A DNA stretch of 64,000 bases from Aquimarina sp. MAR_2010_214 (GCF_002846555.1 NZ_PJMS01000001.1:3410001-3474000); one strand, 5' to 3'. Counted from the stretch's first letter, positions 17,622 to 26,089 are shown. The notes: a model not told the origin generated them from the letters alone. A program made the numbers and translations.

Positions 17622-17804
17622 TTATGCAGCGTTAGGTATATCTGAAGATTTCGACTTGTCTGAAGTATCCTTAGATATAGAGTTAATCTTAATTTTTGGT
17701 GTTCTTGATTTATTCTTGTTCGTATCAACAGATTGTGTACTTAATTTAAGTAAAATAAAATTGAAAGCGACAAGACCAACGAGTATTATTAAAAAAGTTG
17801 CCAT
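17622..17804 (-). CDS. Small membrane-anchored protein (60 aa)
   Basis: A 60-residue protein with one N-terminal membrane span (TFLIILVGLVAFNFILLKL) and a basic, Ser/Lys-rich hydrophilic tail (NKNKSRTPKIKINSISKDTSDK), the layout of a bitopic inner-membrane protein. The function is unknown. The opposing reading frame on the plus strand has no such features. Upstream, its leader contains a long stem-loop at 17820-17870. It ends 7 bases from the ung stop in a convergent arrangement without an obvious terminator between them. Confidence 0.65.
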   Translation of the reverse strand: MATFLIILVGLVAFNFILLKLSTQSVDTNKNKSRTPKIKINSISKDTSDKSKSSDIPNAA

Positions 17805-17819
17805 AATAGATTTGTTAGT

Positions 17820-17870
17820 TAATTATTAGATGCAATTAACCATAAATGGTTGCGTATGCACTAATAATTA
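17820..17870. promoter_or_regulatory. Long stem-loop in the leader of the 60-aa protein gene
   Basis: TAATTATTAG (17820-17829) pairs perfectly with CTAATAATTA (17861-17870). Inside this, TGCA (17831-17834) pairs with TGCA (17857-17860), and AACCAT (17838-17843) pairs with ATGGTT (17846-17851) around a 2-base loop. There is no T-run, so it is not an ordinary terminator. The structure ends 16 bases before the ATG at 17804 and could control translation or be a protein-binding site. Confidence 0.55.
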
Positions 17871-18104
17871 GTTCATTTTATTGGGGGTAGGCTTTGCAAA
17901 TGTACAATTTTTTTTATTTGTATAGATGCTTGCTACATAGATATTTAAAAATTGATACTTTGCTAAAGGTTTATCTTATGCACTTAATATATGATATCTT
18001 TGCACTTATTTTTATAAATATCCTTTATTAAGTAACGCTTTATATTAAGATATCCCTACCCTTGTATTTCACTTTTTTAATTTGAATTTAAGTTTATGAA
18101 GACC

Positions 18105-18956
18105 CTAAATGTCATAAATCAATTTTTTTGGGGTTATTTTTTTGTTAATGATTTGTAAATTGAATAAGTAATCTTGAACCTCGATAAGTGTTTCTTCTTT
18201 GATAAGAGATTGACTCCACTCTGTATGCTGTAGCCATTTTTGTATGTCTTCTAATTGTTGATCATATCTATAGGAAAGAGTTCTGTCTATGCTTGGGATA
18301 TGCTTAAAATCTGTAGTGGTTGTGTTTATGATATCAAGAATTGTCTTTATTTCTTCTTTTTTTGAATCGAGTATATCTTCTCTAACGGCTATCACAAAAC
18401 AAGGCCAGGGAGTAGGGCAGTCTATAACTCGCCTAAAAGTACCATTGTCAACCAATGGTTTTGTTGTAAAATGTTCCCACATGAAATAATCAGCTTTTCC
18501 GTTAGTTAATGCTTCAACTGCTCCATCTAGATTTTTTACAACTTCAAATTGTAGATGAGACGTATCCCATTTTTGGTTTTGAGCATTTACATAAGCCATT
18601 AAATGAGAACCTGATCCATACCTGCTAATAGCGGCTTTTGTATTTTGAAGATCAGAGAGATGAGTGTATCCTGATTGTGCACTTACATGAATTCCCCATA
18701 CAAGAGGTGTTTGAATATATGTTTGTACAATTTTACTTGGATTACCAGCTATAATATCTTTTACAATACCTTCGGTAAGGATTATTGCCATATCGATATC
18801 CTCATTTCTTAGAGCTTCACACATGGCTCCTGTACCACCAGGATATTCAGTCCATTCTAATTGTATATTGTTTTTTAGATAGCTTCCGTCTTCAATAGTT
18901 AAATGCCAAGGTAGATTGAAGTGCTCGGGAACACCACCTATTTTTATAGTATGCAT
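18105..18956 (-). CDS. Orphan NMT1/SsuA-type substrate-binding protein without signal peptide
   Basis: A 283-residue periplasmic-binding-protein fold of the NMT1/SsuA/THI5-like group, which in transporters binds sulfonates, nitrate-like anions or thiamine precursors. Recognisable are the N-terminal GGVPEHFNLPWHLTIEDGSY, YPGGTGAMCEALRNEDIDMAI, the hinge region AISRYGSGSHLMA and DGAVEALTNGKADYFMWEH. The sequence starts directly with the first strand (MHTIKIGGVPE): there is no signal peptide or lipobox, and no ABC permease or ATPase genes lie nearby. It therefore appears cytosolic and may be a sensor or enzyme rather than a transporter component. Confidence 0.8.
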   Translation of the reverse strand: MHTIKIGGVPEHFNLPWHLTIEDGSYLKNNIQLEWTEYPGGTGAMCEALRNEDIDMAIILTEGIVKDIIAGNPSKIVQTYIQTPLVWGIHVSAQSGYTHLSDLQNTKAAISRYGSGSHLMAYVNAQNQKWDTSHLQFEVVKNLDGAVEALTNGKADYFMWEHFTTKPLVDNGTFRRVIDCPTPWPCFVIAVREDILDSKKEEIKTILDIINTTTTDFKHIPSIDRTLSYRYDQQLEDIQKWLQHTEWSQSLIKEETLIEVQDYLFNLQIINKKITPKKLIYDI

Positions 18957-19103
18957 GCTATCCGATATTAATAATTGTGTATTTCATCGATTATTTGTGT
19001 TTTTTAACGATAAAAATAAATGGTTTTTATATATTTGTACTATTACTATTTTAAAGAAATATATCTTTAAAAAGTTTTAACCCCAAATAAAAACAATATT
19101 GCT

Positions 19104-19250
19104 ATGAAAAAGAACTTTTTAAAAAATAAAAAGACATATGTAAAGGTTGCGAAGTTAAAAAATAATTCTCTTGAGAATGGCATTGTAATCTTTATTGCAG
19201 TATTGTTACTGACTAATTTATTGATTAGTCTTAAAATATTATTTGGTTAA
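19104..19250 (+). CDS. 48-residue single-span membrane protein
   Basis: A short reading frame, ATG at 19104 and TAA at 19248-19250. It encodes a strongly basic N-terminus (MKKNFLKNKKTYVKVAKLK), then one hydrophobic span of about 20 residues (NGIVIFIAVLLLTNLLISLK). A TATATTTG box lies at 19030-19037 and a perfect bidirectional terminator follows 37 bases after the stop, so it sits in its own transcription unit. No family was recognised; the function is unknown. Confidence 0.6.
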   Translation: MKKNFLKNKKTYVKVAKLKNNSLENGIVIFIAVLLLTNLLISLKILFG

Positions 19251-19286
19251 TATGTTTAGAAGTTTCTGATTACTAACTAAGTAATG

Positions 19287-19321
19287 AAAAAAGAATGAGG
19301 ACCTACTACTCATTCTTTTTT
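19287..19321. terminator. Bidirectional intrinsic terminator
   Basis: Perfect 13-bp stem AAAAAAGAATGAG / CTCATTCTTTTTT with a 9-base loop. It separates the 48-residue membrane protein gene from the convergent nucleoside phosphorylase gene and has T-runs on both strands. Confidence 0.9.
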
Positions 19322-19339
19322 ATTTTCTATACATACTAT

Positions 19340-20218
19340 TCATATATGGTAACTTACTATCTTATCTAAAGTGTATTTGATAAGTTTATTAACAGTTTCT
19401 TTTGGGTTTTTACTAAATTCTCCAGTAGCGCGATTAGCTACAATGGCATTCATGGATACGGCTTTGTGTCCTAACAATTTTGCCATTCCGTACATGCCGG
19501 CAGTTTCCATTTCTAAATTGGTTATTTTTTTATTCTCATAAGCAAAAGAGGCTATTTTTGTATTGAGCTCATTATCTTGTAGAGGTAATCTCAACACTCT
19601 CCCTTGTGGACCATAAAAACCTACATTAGTGAGTGTATGCCCTTTTTGAACTATACTACTTAGCATATGTTCTCCCAATTTTTTATCGTATACTACAGTA
19701 TACGGCATTGATTTATTTTGATCTAGGTCTAAATGTTTAGTCAGCGCTTTTGAAATTTCTGGTAATTGTACATGGCTACTTTTATAGAAATGTAAAAGAC
19801 TATCAAAACCGGTGGCAATTTCTGAAACTACAAAACTATCAATAGGAATATCGGGTTGTATTGATCCAGAAGTTCCTATGCGTACAATATGTAGCGCAGT
19901 GTGTTCTGTTTTATTTTTACGAGTGGTGAGGTCAATATTTACTAATGCATCTAATTCATTAAATACAATGTCTATATTATCGGTGCCAATACCTGTAGAA
20001 ATTACAGTGATTCTATGTCCCTTGTAAATTCCTGTCTGTGTATGAAATTCTCGTTTCTGAATTTTGTATTCAATAGTTTCAAAATATTGCGTTATCTGGT
20101 CAACTCGATCAGGATCTCCAACAGTTATTATGTTTTTGGCAAGATGTTCGGGTCTAAGATTTAGATGGTAAATACTACCATCATCATTAAGAATAAGTTC
20201 GGATTCGGCTATAGCCAT
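19340..20218 (-). CDS. Nucleoside phosphorylase (uridine phosphorylase type)
   Basis: Cytosolic enzyme of the PNP/UDP phosphorylase superfamily that cleaves nucleosides with phosphate to base and ribose-1-phosphate, in nucleoside salvage. The 292 residues show the phosphate-binding GDPDRVDQI loop, HTQTGIYKGHRITVISTGIGTDN, VRIGTSGSIQ and the ribose-binding LEMETAGMYGMA with the conserved Glu pair. Uridine phosphorylase is the most likely activity, but purine substrates cannot be excluded. It ends the minus-strand row of genes 22462-19340, and only 1 base separates it from the DUF1835 gene. Confidence 0.88.
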   Translation of the reverse strand: MAIAESELILNDDGSIYHLNLRPEHLAKNIITVGDPDRVDQITQYFETIEYKIQKREFHTQTGIYKGHRITVISTGIGTDNIDIVFNELDALVNIDLTTRKNKTEHTALHIVRIGTSGSIQPDIPIDSFVVSEIATGFDSLLHFYKSSHVQLPEISKALTKHLDLDQNKSMPYTVVYDKKLGEHMLSSIVQKGHTLTNVGFYGPQGRVLRLPLQDNELNTKIASFAYENKKITNLEMETAGMYGMAKLLGHKAVSMNAIVANRATGEFSKNPKETVNKLIKYTLDKIVSYHI

Positions 20219-20219
20219 A

Positions 20220-21158
20220 TTATAATTTTAATAGTGTGTGCGTTTCATTATTATATAAGTAATCATATTTTTTGACACCTCCATAATACCAATCTAATAT
20301 TTGTGTATTGTAGAAGTTTTTTTTCTGTTGTAATGCTAGTTTTCCTCTTTCAGATAATAAAAGCCTGTCTTTTGTTTGATCCAAAAACTGAAAAAGTCTA
20401 GCAAGAACACGTTTCATCTGCATGTCGCCATATCCATAATACCCTTGATACTCTAAAGCATACCCCATAAGTTGTTTAATATTCTTGATGTGGTAATTAT
20501 CTATCATTTCTAAGATATTATGCTCTAAAATATTAAGCCCTGTTAGCATATTAGGAAAACGTTGCAAATGTGCTCTTAAGCATATAGACATATATTCAAA
20601 AGAAGAATCTCTCTTAATTTGTCCTGCTATTTTCTGCGGTTTTGATTCACAGTATAAGGTCCAGATGTGAGAAGCAAATTCAAGATCATCTGTTGTTAAT
20701 AAAATTTTATTTTTGTAATGTTCTTTTAGTTGACTGTCAGATAATTCGCAAAGTCCAAACAGTTTTTTCTCGTGCTCAATCCTACCACTGCAAACCAAAT
20801 AAACAGGAATGTCTTTAATTCCTTTGCGAAGTAGTAGACTAATGGCTGCAATCATATTAATATGACAGAATAAATCATATTCGAACCACAATATGATTTC
20901 GGTATAACTAGTAAGATTATCTATTTTTTTGAGTTGTGAAACAAATTTTTCTTCATAATCAGAAGCATCGATTCTGTAATATTTCTTTAGAAAAGCTGCT
21001 CGTTTTTTAATAGAATTATCTGTTTCTACTTCAATTTCAGTAGGCCCTTCGCAAAGCATTTCGCGCCAGGTCATAAATTCACCGGTAACGAGACCTAGCT
21101 CTTTCATTCTATGAGTTAGGCTATCCCCGTTAGTAATATGTAATGTGTTTTTTTTCAA
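20220..21158 (-). CDS. DUF1835-domain protein
   Basis: A 312-residue cytosolic protein whose start (LHITNGDSLTHRMKELGL) and following VTGEFMTWREMLCEGP match DUF1835, a family of unknown biochemical function. TEIILWFEYDLFCHINMIAAI is another conserved stretch. The start codon is TTG at 21158 (there is no in-frame ATG before the conserved region). The gene is tightly packed: 15 bases after the SUI1-like gene and 1 base before the nucleoside phosphorylase, which suggests one transcription unit. No function is proposed. Confidence 0.85.
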   Translation of the reverse strand: MKKNTLHITNGDSLTHRMKELGLVTGEFMTWREMLCEGPTEIEVETDNSIKKRAAFLKKYYRIDASDYEEKFVSQLKKIDNLTSYTEIILWFEYDLFCHINMIAAISLLLRKGIKDIPVYLVCSGRIEHEKKLFGLCELSDSQLKEHYKNKILLTTDDLEFASHIWTLYCESKPQKIAGQIKRDSSFEYMSICLRAHLQRFPNMLTGLNILEHNILEMIDNYHIKNIKQLMGYALEYQGYYGYGDMQMKRVLARLFQFLDQTKDRLLLSERGKLALQQKKNFYNTQILDWYYGGVKKYDYLYNNETHTLLKL

Positions 21159-21173
21159 AATAGCTATTAATTA

Positions 21174-21503
21174 TTATCCTCCAACACGTTTTACTCTAAA
21201 TCCTTTTTCTTTAAGAATATCCATAATTTGATTTCTATAATCACCTTGTATGATTATAGCATCATTTTTAAAACTTCCACCAACACTTAGGCGAGTTTTT
21301 AATTCTTTAGCGAGTTTTTTAAAGTCTTCATCTGCACCTGTATATCCTTCAAGTATAGTTATGGGTTTTCCCTTTCGCTTTTCATACTTACAAAGTATAG
21401 GGTCATCCTGCATCCATATTTGATCTTGATGATCCTGCACATTTTCTTCCTCTTCAGGTTGGTGATCAGGAAATAAATTTTTTAATTGATCTTGTAAATC
21501 CAT
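21174..21503 (-). CDS. SUI1/YciH-family translation factor-like protein
   Basis: A 109-residue protein. The last ~70 residues form the SUI1 (eIF1-like) fold with KPITILEGYTGADEDFKKLA, LKTRLSVGGSFKNDAIIIQG and a C-terminal KGFRVKRVGG, as in bacterial YciH, which can influence initiation-codon choice. The N-terminal ~35 residues are acidic and probably disordered (PDHQPEEEENVQDHQD). It lies between an oxygenase gene (8 bases) and the DUF1835 gene in a minus-strand operon. Confidence 0.9.
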   Translation of the reverse strand: MDLQDQLKNLFPDHQPEEEENVQDHQDQIWMQDDPILCKYEKRKGKPITILEGYTGADEDFKKLAKELKTRLSVGGSFKNDAIIIQGDYRNQIMDILKEKGFRVKRVGG

Positions 21504-21511
21504 AAATAAGC

Positions 21512-22462
21512 CTATTTTTTTATTAGTCCAATTTCTACAAGTCTCTGATGCAAGAATTCTCCTGCTGTAATATCCTTATAGTGCTTAGGATTATCTTCGG
21601 TAACACACTCTTCTAAGCAATTTAGCTTCATGTCACTTCTTGGATGCATGAAGAAAGGAATAGAATACCTTGGTTCTCCCCATTGATCTTTAGGAGGGTT
21701 TACTACCTGGTGTATTGTAGATCGAAGCTTATTATTGGTGTGTCGTTCTAACATATCTCCAACATTAATAACTAGTTCATCCTCTTTAGGGAGCGCATCA
21801 ATCCATTTTCCATCTCTATGTTGAACTTGTAATCCTCCTGTTGAAGCTCCCATTAACAATGTAATCAGATTGATATCTCCATGTGCTCCGGCTCTAACTG
21901 CGCCTTTAGGTTCTTTTTGAATAGGAGGGTAATGAATAGGGCGTAAAATACTATTTCCATTGCTTGCCCAATGATCAAAATAATGTTCGTCAAGACCTAT
22001 ATATATAGCTAATGCTCTAAGTACATATATTCCTGTCTTTTCGAGCATTTTATAGGCTTCCATTCCTGTACTATTAAAATCTTTAAGTTCTTCGACAAGA
22101 ACATTAGCAGGATATTCTTCAATTAATTTAGCATCTGCATCTGGTTCTTGTCCAAAATGCCAAAACTCTTTAAGGTCTCCTTCTTTTTTACCTTTAGCAT
22201 GTTCTTTACCAAAAGAAGTATACCCTCTTTGACCACCTAACCCTTCAATTTCATATTTTTCTTTAGTGTCTTTAGGTAGCGCAAAAAAATCTTTAATTTC
22301 CTTATATAAGTTTTTTACAAGTTCATCACTCAAAAAATGATTTCTTAATGCGACAAAACCTATTTCTTCATAAGCTTTTCCTATTTCGTTGACAAATTTT
22401 TGTTTTCGCGAAGGGTCATTTGATAAAAAATCTGCCAAATCTACGCTTGGTATATTATTCAT
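21512..22462 (-). CDS. Isopenicillin-N-synthase-like Fe(II) oxygenase
   Basis: A 316-residue mononuclear iron oxygenase of the 2-oxoglutarate-dependent/IPNS superfamily. The N-terminal DIOX_N region (IPSVDLADFLSND, IGFVALRNHFLS) precedes the jelly-roll core with the iron-binding facial triad GAHGDINLITLL (His-x-Asp) and STIHQVVNP (His); PRYSIPFF supplies the Arg-x-Ser co-substrate motif. The substrate is not known. It is the first gene of the operon 22462-19340 and is transcribed divergently from the E1 gene; a plausible promoter lies at 22531-22563. Confidence 0.9.
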   Translation of the reverse strand: MNNIPSVDLADFLSNDPSRKQKFVNEIGKAYEEIGFVALRNHFLSDELVKNLYKEIKDFFALPKDTKEKYEIEGLGGQRGYTSFGKEHAKGKKEGDLKEFWHFGQEPDADAKLIEEYPANVLVEELKDFNSTGMEAYKMLEKTGIYVLRALAIYIGLDEHYFDHWASNGNSILRPIHYPPIQKEPKGAVRAGAHGDINLITLLMGASTGGLQVQHRDGKWIDALPKEDELVINVGDMLERHTNNKLRSTIHQVVNPPKDQWGEPRYSIPFFMHPRSDMKLNCLEECVTEDNPKHYKDITAGEFLHQRLVEIGLIKK

Positions 22463-22530
22463 TAGTCTATTCTTTGTGGATTAACAGCACTAAAATAGGT
22501 GTATTTGACCAAAAATTCCTAATAGCACTT

Positions 22531-22563
22531 CAAATTTATTTGTTGTTGTAAAATATCGGTCAA
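22531..22563 (-). promoter_or_regulatory. Candidate promoter of the oxygenase operon
   Basis: The minus strand has TAAATTTG (TAnnTTTG) at 22538-22531 and a TTG at 22563-22561, with a 22-base spacer near the upper limit for Bacteroidota promoters. It would start transcription about 60 bases upstream of the oxygenase ATG. Confidence 0.4.
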
Positions 22564-22674
22564 ATTTGTCATTTATGAACACATAATCCTTAATTCATGG
22601 TAAATTTAACTAATTCGTAGAATTGTTTAAGGTAAATTAACAACTACTTAATAATATTATAATTGAGATGCGAG

Positions 22675-22708
22675 TTGTGAAGTAAAAATAAGTATTTTTA
22701 CTTCACAA
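22675..22708. promoter_or_regulatory. 34-base perfect palindrome in front of the E1 gene
   Basis: TTGTGAAGTAAAAATA (22675-22690), two central bases AG, then the exact reverse complement TATTTTTACTTCACAA (22693-22708). It ends 10 bases before the ATG of the dehydrogenase gene, with no T-run afterwards. As DNA it could be an operator for a dimeric repressor; as RNA it would form a 16-bp hairpin next to the ribosome binding region. Confidence 0.75.
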
Positions 22709-22718
22709 ATTTTCTGCT

Positions 22719-24725
22719 ATGGAGCACATTTCAAAGGAAAAAATAGAGCTACATTTTGACCGAAAAAAATACAAAGATGATCAGCTGATCTCGCTATATC
22801 TCAAAATGCTTAAACCTAGGCTTATTGAAGAGAAAATGCTTGTGTTGTTACGACAAGGAAAAATATCTAAGTGGTTTAGCGGGATAGGGCAGGAGGCAAT
22901 TTCAGTTGGTGTAACAGCTGCTTTAGAAAGCGAGGAGTATATATTGCCAATGCATCGAAATTTAGGAGTATTTACAACAAGAGACATTCCTCTATATCGA
23001 TTGTTTAGTCAATGGCAAGGAAAAGCAAATGGATTTACCAAAGGACGTGATCGTTCTTTTCATTTCGGAACACAGGATTATAATATTATTGGTATGATTT
23101 CTCACCTGGGTCCGCAAATGGGAATAGCGTGCGGTATTGCTATGGGTAATCTCTTAAAAAAGAACAATAAAATTACTGCAGTATTTACAGGAGAAGGAGG
23201 GACTAGTGAAGGAGATTTTCATGAAGCACTTAATATCGCTTCGGTATGGAACTTGCCAGTGTTGTTTTGTGTAGAAAATAATGGCTATGGTTTGTCGACA
23301 CCCACTAGCGAACAGTATAATTGTAAGCATATTGCAGAACGCGGTATTGGATATGGTATGGAATCTCATATTATAGAAGGAAATAATATATTAGAAGTAT
23401 ATGATAAGGTTTGCAATTTGGCCAAAAGTATTAGGGAGAATCCACGACCGGTTTTATTAGAGTTTAAGACTTTTAGAATGCGAGGGCATGAAGAAGCAAG
23501 TGGAACTAAGTATGTACCTAAGGAATTAATGGAATATTGGAGTGTTAAGGATCCTATAGAAAATTATAAGAATTACCTGATTGACAGGGGAATAATTTCT
23601 GAAGAAGAGGATATTGAGAAAAAATCCATTATAAAAACTGAAATAGAAACCAATTGGGGACGCGCAAATACCGAAGAAGCGATTGATGTTAATTTGGATA
23701 AAGAATTAAATGATGTATATGTACCATTTGAATATCAGGAAATAAAACCGGGTACCGATACAAAAGAACTAAGATTAATTGATGCTATTTCTGATGGTTT
23801 AAAAGAAAGTATGCACCGATATCATAGGCTTGTGATTATGGGGCAGGATATAGCAGAATATGGAGGAGTTTTTAAAATAACCGAAGGTTTTTTAGAAGCC
23901 TTTGGAAAAGAACGAGTACGCAATACTCCAATTTGTGAGTCAGGAATTGTCTCTGCAGGATACGGTTTGTCTGTTAATGATTATAAAGCTGTTGTCGAAA
24001 TGCAATTTGCTGATTTTGTGTCTTCAGGGTTTAATCCGATAGTTAATTTATTGGCAAAATCAAATTATCGATGGAACCAATCGGCAGATGTTGTGATTCG
24101 AATGCCATGTGGTGCAGGTGTTGGGGCAGGGCCGTTTCATAGCCAAACGAATGAAGCTTGGTTCACCAAAACACCGGGACTTAAAGTTGTATATCCAGCA
24201 TTTCCATATGATGCAAAAGGCTTGCTGGCTACAGCGATAGAAGACCCCAATCCAGTGTTGTTTTTTGAACATAAAGCACTGTATAGAAGTATTCGTCAAG
24301 AGGTTCCCGAAGGATATTATAATTTACCATTAAGTAAAGCTTCTATATTAAAAGAGGGAGAAGATATTACTGTTATTAGTTATGGGGCGGGCATACATTG
24401 GGCGTTGGATGTGTTAGAAAAACATACACAGATCAATGCAGATCTTATTGATCTAAGAACACTGCAACCTTTGGATACAGAGGCAATATATCAATCAGTG
24501 AAGAAAACAGGTAAAGTTATTATTTTGCAAGAAGACTCACTTTTTGGAGGTATAGCTTCAGATATTTCAGCATTAATTATGGAAAATTGCTTTACATTTC
24601 TTGATGCACCAGTAAAACGAGTAGCGAGTTTACAAACTCCAATTCCATTTGATACTAATCTTGAAACTCAATATTTGGCTAAAAACAGATTTGAAGAAGA
24701 GTTGTTATTGCTGTTAGAATTCTAG
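22719..24725 (+). CDS. Fused 2-oxoacid dehydrogenase E1 (alpha + beta), branched-chain type
   Basis: ThDP-dependent decarboxylase subunit of a 2-oxoacid dehydrogenase complex, most likely for branched-chain 2-oxoacids. The 668-residue protein fuses both E1 parts. The alpha part (about 1-330) has GIGQEAISVGV and the ThDP motif GEGGTSEGDFHEALN ending VENNGYGLS. The beta part (about 350-668) has MGQDIAEYGGVFKITEGF, RNTPICESGIVSAGYGLS and MQFADF. Both parts are full-length. No E2 or E3 gene is in the window. The ATG follows a 34-base perfect palindrome, which suggests a dedicated control. A terminator lies 77 bases downstream. Confidence 0.92.
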   Translation: MEHISKEKIELHFDRKKYKDDQLISLYLKMLKPRLIEEKMLVLLRQGKISKWFSGIGQEAISVGVTAALESEEYILPMHRNLGVFTTRDIPLYRLFSQWQGKANGFTKGRDRSFHFGTQDYNIIGMISHLGPQMGIACGIAMGNLLKKNNKITAVFTGEGGTSEGDFHEALNIASVWNLPVLFCVENNGYGLSTPTSEQYNCKHIAERGIGYGMESHIIEGNNILEVYDKVCNLAKSIRENPRPVLLEFKTFRMRGHEEASGTKYVPKELMEYWSVKDPIENYKNYLIDRGIISEEEDIEKKSIIKTEIETNWGRANTEEAIDVNLDKELNDVYVPFEYQEIKPGTDTKELRLIDAISDGLKESMHRYHRLVIMGQDIAEYGGVFKITEGFLEAFGKERVRNTPICESGIVSAGYGLSVNDYKAVVEMQFADFVSSGFNPIVNLLAKSNYRWNQSADVVIRMPCGAGVGAGPFHSQTNEAWFTKTPGLKVVYPAFPYDAKGLLATAIEDPNPVLFFEHKALYRSIRQEVPEGYYNLPLSKASILKEGEDITVISYGAGIHWALDVLEKHTQINADLIDLRTLQPLDTEAIYQSVKKTGKVIILQEDSLFGGIASDISALIMENCFTFLDAPVKRVASLQTPIPFDTNLETQYLAKNRFEEELLLLLEF

Positions 24726-24802
24726 TTTAGATACAAGTTGTTTTTTTGTGGATATATACTAGTATGATGCTGTAAATAACCTTAAGGATTATTTTTTTTT
24801 TT

Positions 24803-24852
24803 AACACATTGTGAAATTTTAGTTACTAAATTTTCACAATGTGTTTTGTTTT
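24803..24852 (+). terminator. Intrinsic terminator after the E1 gene
   Basis: AACACATTGTGAAA pairs with TTTCACAATGTGTT; the stem continues through TTTTAG / CTAAA with one T:T mismatch to a 3-base loop, about 20 bp in all, and is followed by a T-rich tract. It closes the E1 unit and isolates it from the polysaccharide locus that starts 200 bases later. Confidence 0.85.
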
Positions 24853-24936
24853 TAATGATATGATTTTCAGGAGTTTATTTGTATTTTTTGCGTTGATTAA
24901 AGGTTTTTAAGGTTAACAAAATATTATAAATTTTAA

Positions 24937-24954
24937 ATAGGGGCAAAATCCCCT
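24937..24954. promoter_or_regulatory. GGGG/CCCC dyad upstream of the polysaccharide locus
   Basis: ATAGGGGCAAAATCCCCT contains the inverted repeat AGGGG-N6-CCCCT. It lies just upstream of a candidate promoter and 102 bases before the first polysaccharide gene. A closely similar 18-base element (14 of 18 identical) lies at 59948-59965 before the last polysaccharide operon, so it may be a shared operator. Confidence 0.5.
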
Positions 24955-24964
24955 TTAACATATG

Positions 24965-24995
24965 TTGTATGTTCTATAAGTAAATGTTAATTTCG
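24965..24995 (+). promoter_or_regulatory. Candidate promoter of the polysaccharide locus
   Basis: TTG at 24965-24967 and TAATTTCG at 24988-24995 (one mismatch to TAnnTTTG) are separated by 20 bases, within the usual Bacteroidota spacing. Transcription would begin about 55 bases before the wbpP-like ATG. The rest of the 331-base gap holds only the E1 terminator and the GGGG/CCCC dyad. Confidence 0.45.
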
Positions 24996-25056
24996 CGCTG
25001 ATTATGCAAATGCATAGTCTTTTGTACTAAAAAACAGGGGCTTAAAATTATAATTC

Positions 25057-26055
25057 ATGAATGCGAAACAACTAGAACATCTTCGTTCTTCAAAAATACT
25101 AGTAACTGGTGCAGCAGGGTTTATAGGGTCTAATCTTTGCGAAACACTTTTAGATATAGGAAGTACTGTAATAGGATTAGACAATTTTGCAACAGGACAC
25201 CAAAAAAATATTGATCCACTTCTAAAAAAATCTAACTTTACTTTTATTGAAGCAGATATTAGAAATCTTGATGATTGTCATAAAGCATGTAATGCTGTTG
25301 ATTTTGTATTACATCAGGCTGCATTAGGTTCTGTGCCACGCTCAATCAATGATCCTATTACCAGTAATGACGTTAATGTAGGAGGATTTCTTAATATGCT
25401 GGTGGCCTCTAGAGATGCTGGAGTAAAACGTTTTATCTATGCCGCAAGTTCTTCGACATACGGCGATTCTGAAGCTTTGCCTAAAGTAGAAGAAAACATA
25501 GGGAAACCATTGTCTCCATATGCTATAACCAAATATGTTAATGAGCTATATGCAGATAATTTTAAAAAAACATACGATTTAGATACAGTAGGGTTACGAT
25601 ACTTCAACGTATTTGGGCGTAAGCAAGATCCTAATGGAGCATATGCTGCAGTTATTCCAAAATTTGTAATGCAGTTTATGAAATATGAATCTCCCGTAAT
25701 TAATGGAGATGGTTTATTTTCAAGAGATTTCACCTATATAGATAATGTAATCCAAATGAATTTATTGGCGATAGTTTCTGATAATCAAGAAGCAATAAAT
25801 AACGTCTATAATACAGCATATGGAGAGAGAACAACACTAAATGAATTAACAGTTTTGTTAAAAGAATATTTATCTACATATGATGCAGCTATTGCAGATG
25901 TAGATATTGTGTATGGACCAGAACGTAAAGGGGATATTCCGCATTCTTTAGCTTCTGTTGATAAAGCGAAAACACTTTTGGGGTATGACCCAAAATTTGA
26001 TATTAAATCAGGATTAAAAGAAGCAGTAAAGTGGTATTGGGAATATCTAAAATAA
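25057..26055 (+). CDS. wbpP: UDP-N-acetylglucosamine 4-epimerase, WbpP/TviC type
   Basis: Extended SDR epimerase that interconverts UDP-GlcNAc and UDP-GalNAc (or their uronic acids). The 332 residues follow WbpP closely: [54 protein letters not shown], and the catalytic Tyr155 and Lys159 in [13 protein letters not shown], then [21 protein letters not shown]. It is the first gene of the locus and is followed 34 bases later by the matching WbpO/TviB-type dehydrogenase, the same pair that makes UDP-GalNAcA in other capsules and O-antigens. Confidence 0.92.
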   Translation: MNAKQLEHLRSSKILVTGAAGFIGSNLCETLLDIGSTVIGLDNFATGHQKNIDPLLKKSNFTFIEADIRNLDDCHKACNAVDFVLHQAALGSVPRSINDPITSNDVNVGGFLNMLVASRDAGVKRFIYAASSSTYGDSEALPKVEENIGKPLSPYAITKYVNELYADNFKKTYDLDTVGLRYFNVFGRKQDPNGAYAAVIPKFVMQFMKYESPVINGDGLFSRDFTYIDNVIQMNLLAIVSDNQEAINNVYNTAYGERTTLNELTVLLKEYLSTYDAAIADVDIVYGPERKGDIPHSLASVDKAKTLLGYDPKFDIKSGLKEAVKWYWEYLK

Positions 26056-26089
26056 CTCCAATTTTCTAGTAAATAAATAAAGAATAATT

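Noticed and set aside
17608..17829. 73-codon plus-strand frame after ung
   Set aside because: It overlaps the minus-strand 60-residue membrane protein, which has a clearer membrane span and basic tail; the plus frame overlaps the ung stop and lacks a plausible start context.
18096..18158. 20-codon plus-strand frame near a TATCTTTG box (17995-18002)
   Set aside because: Very short, overlaps the 3' end of the binding-protein gene, and the box has no TTG at -33; an unannotated small RNA cannot be excluded but nothing supports it.
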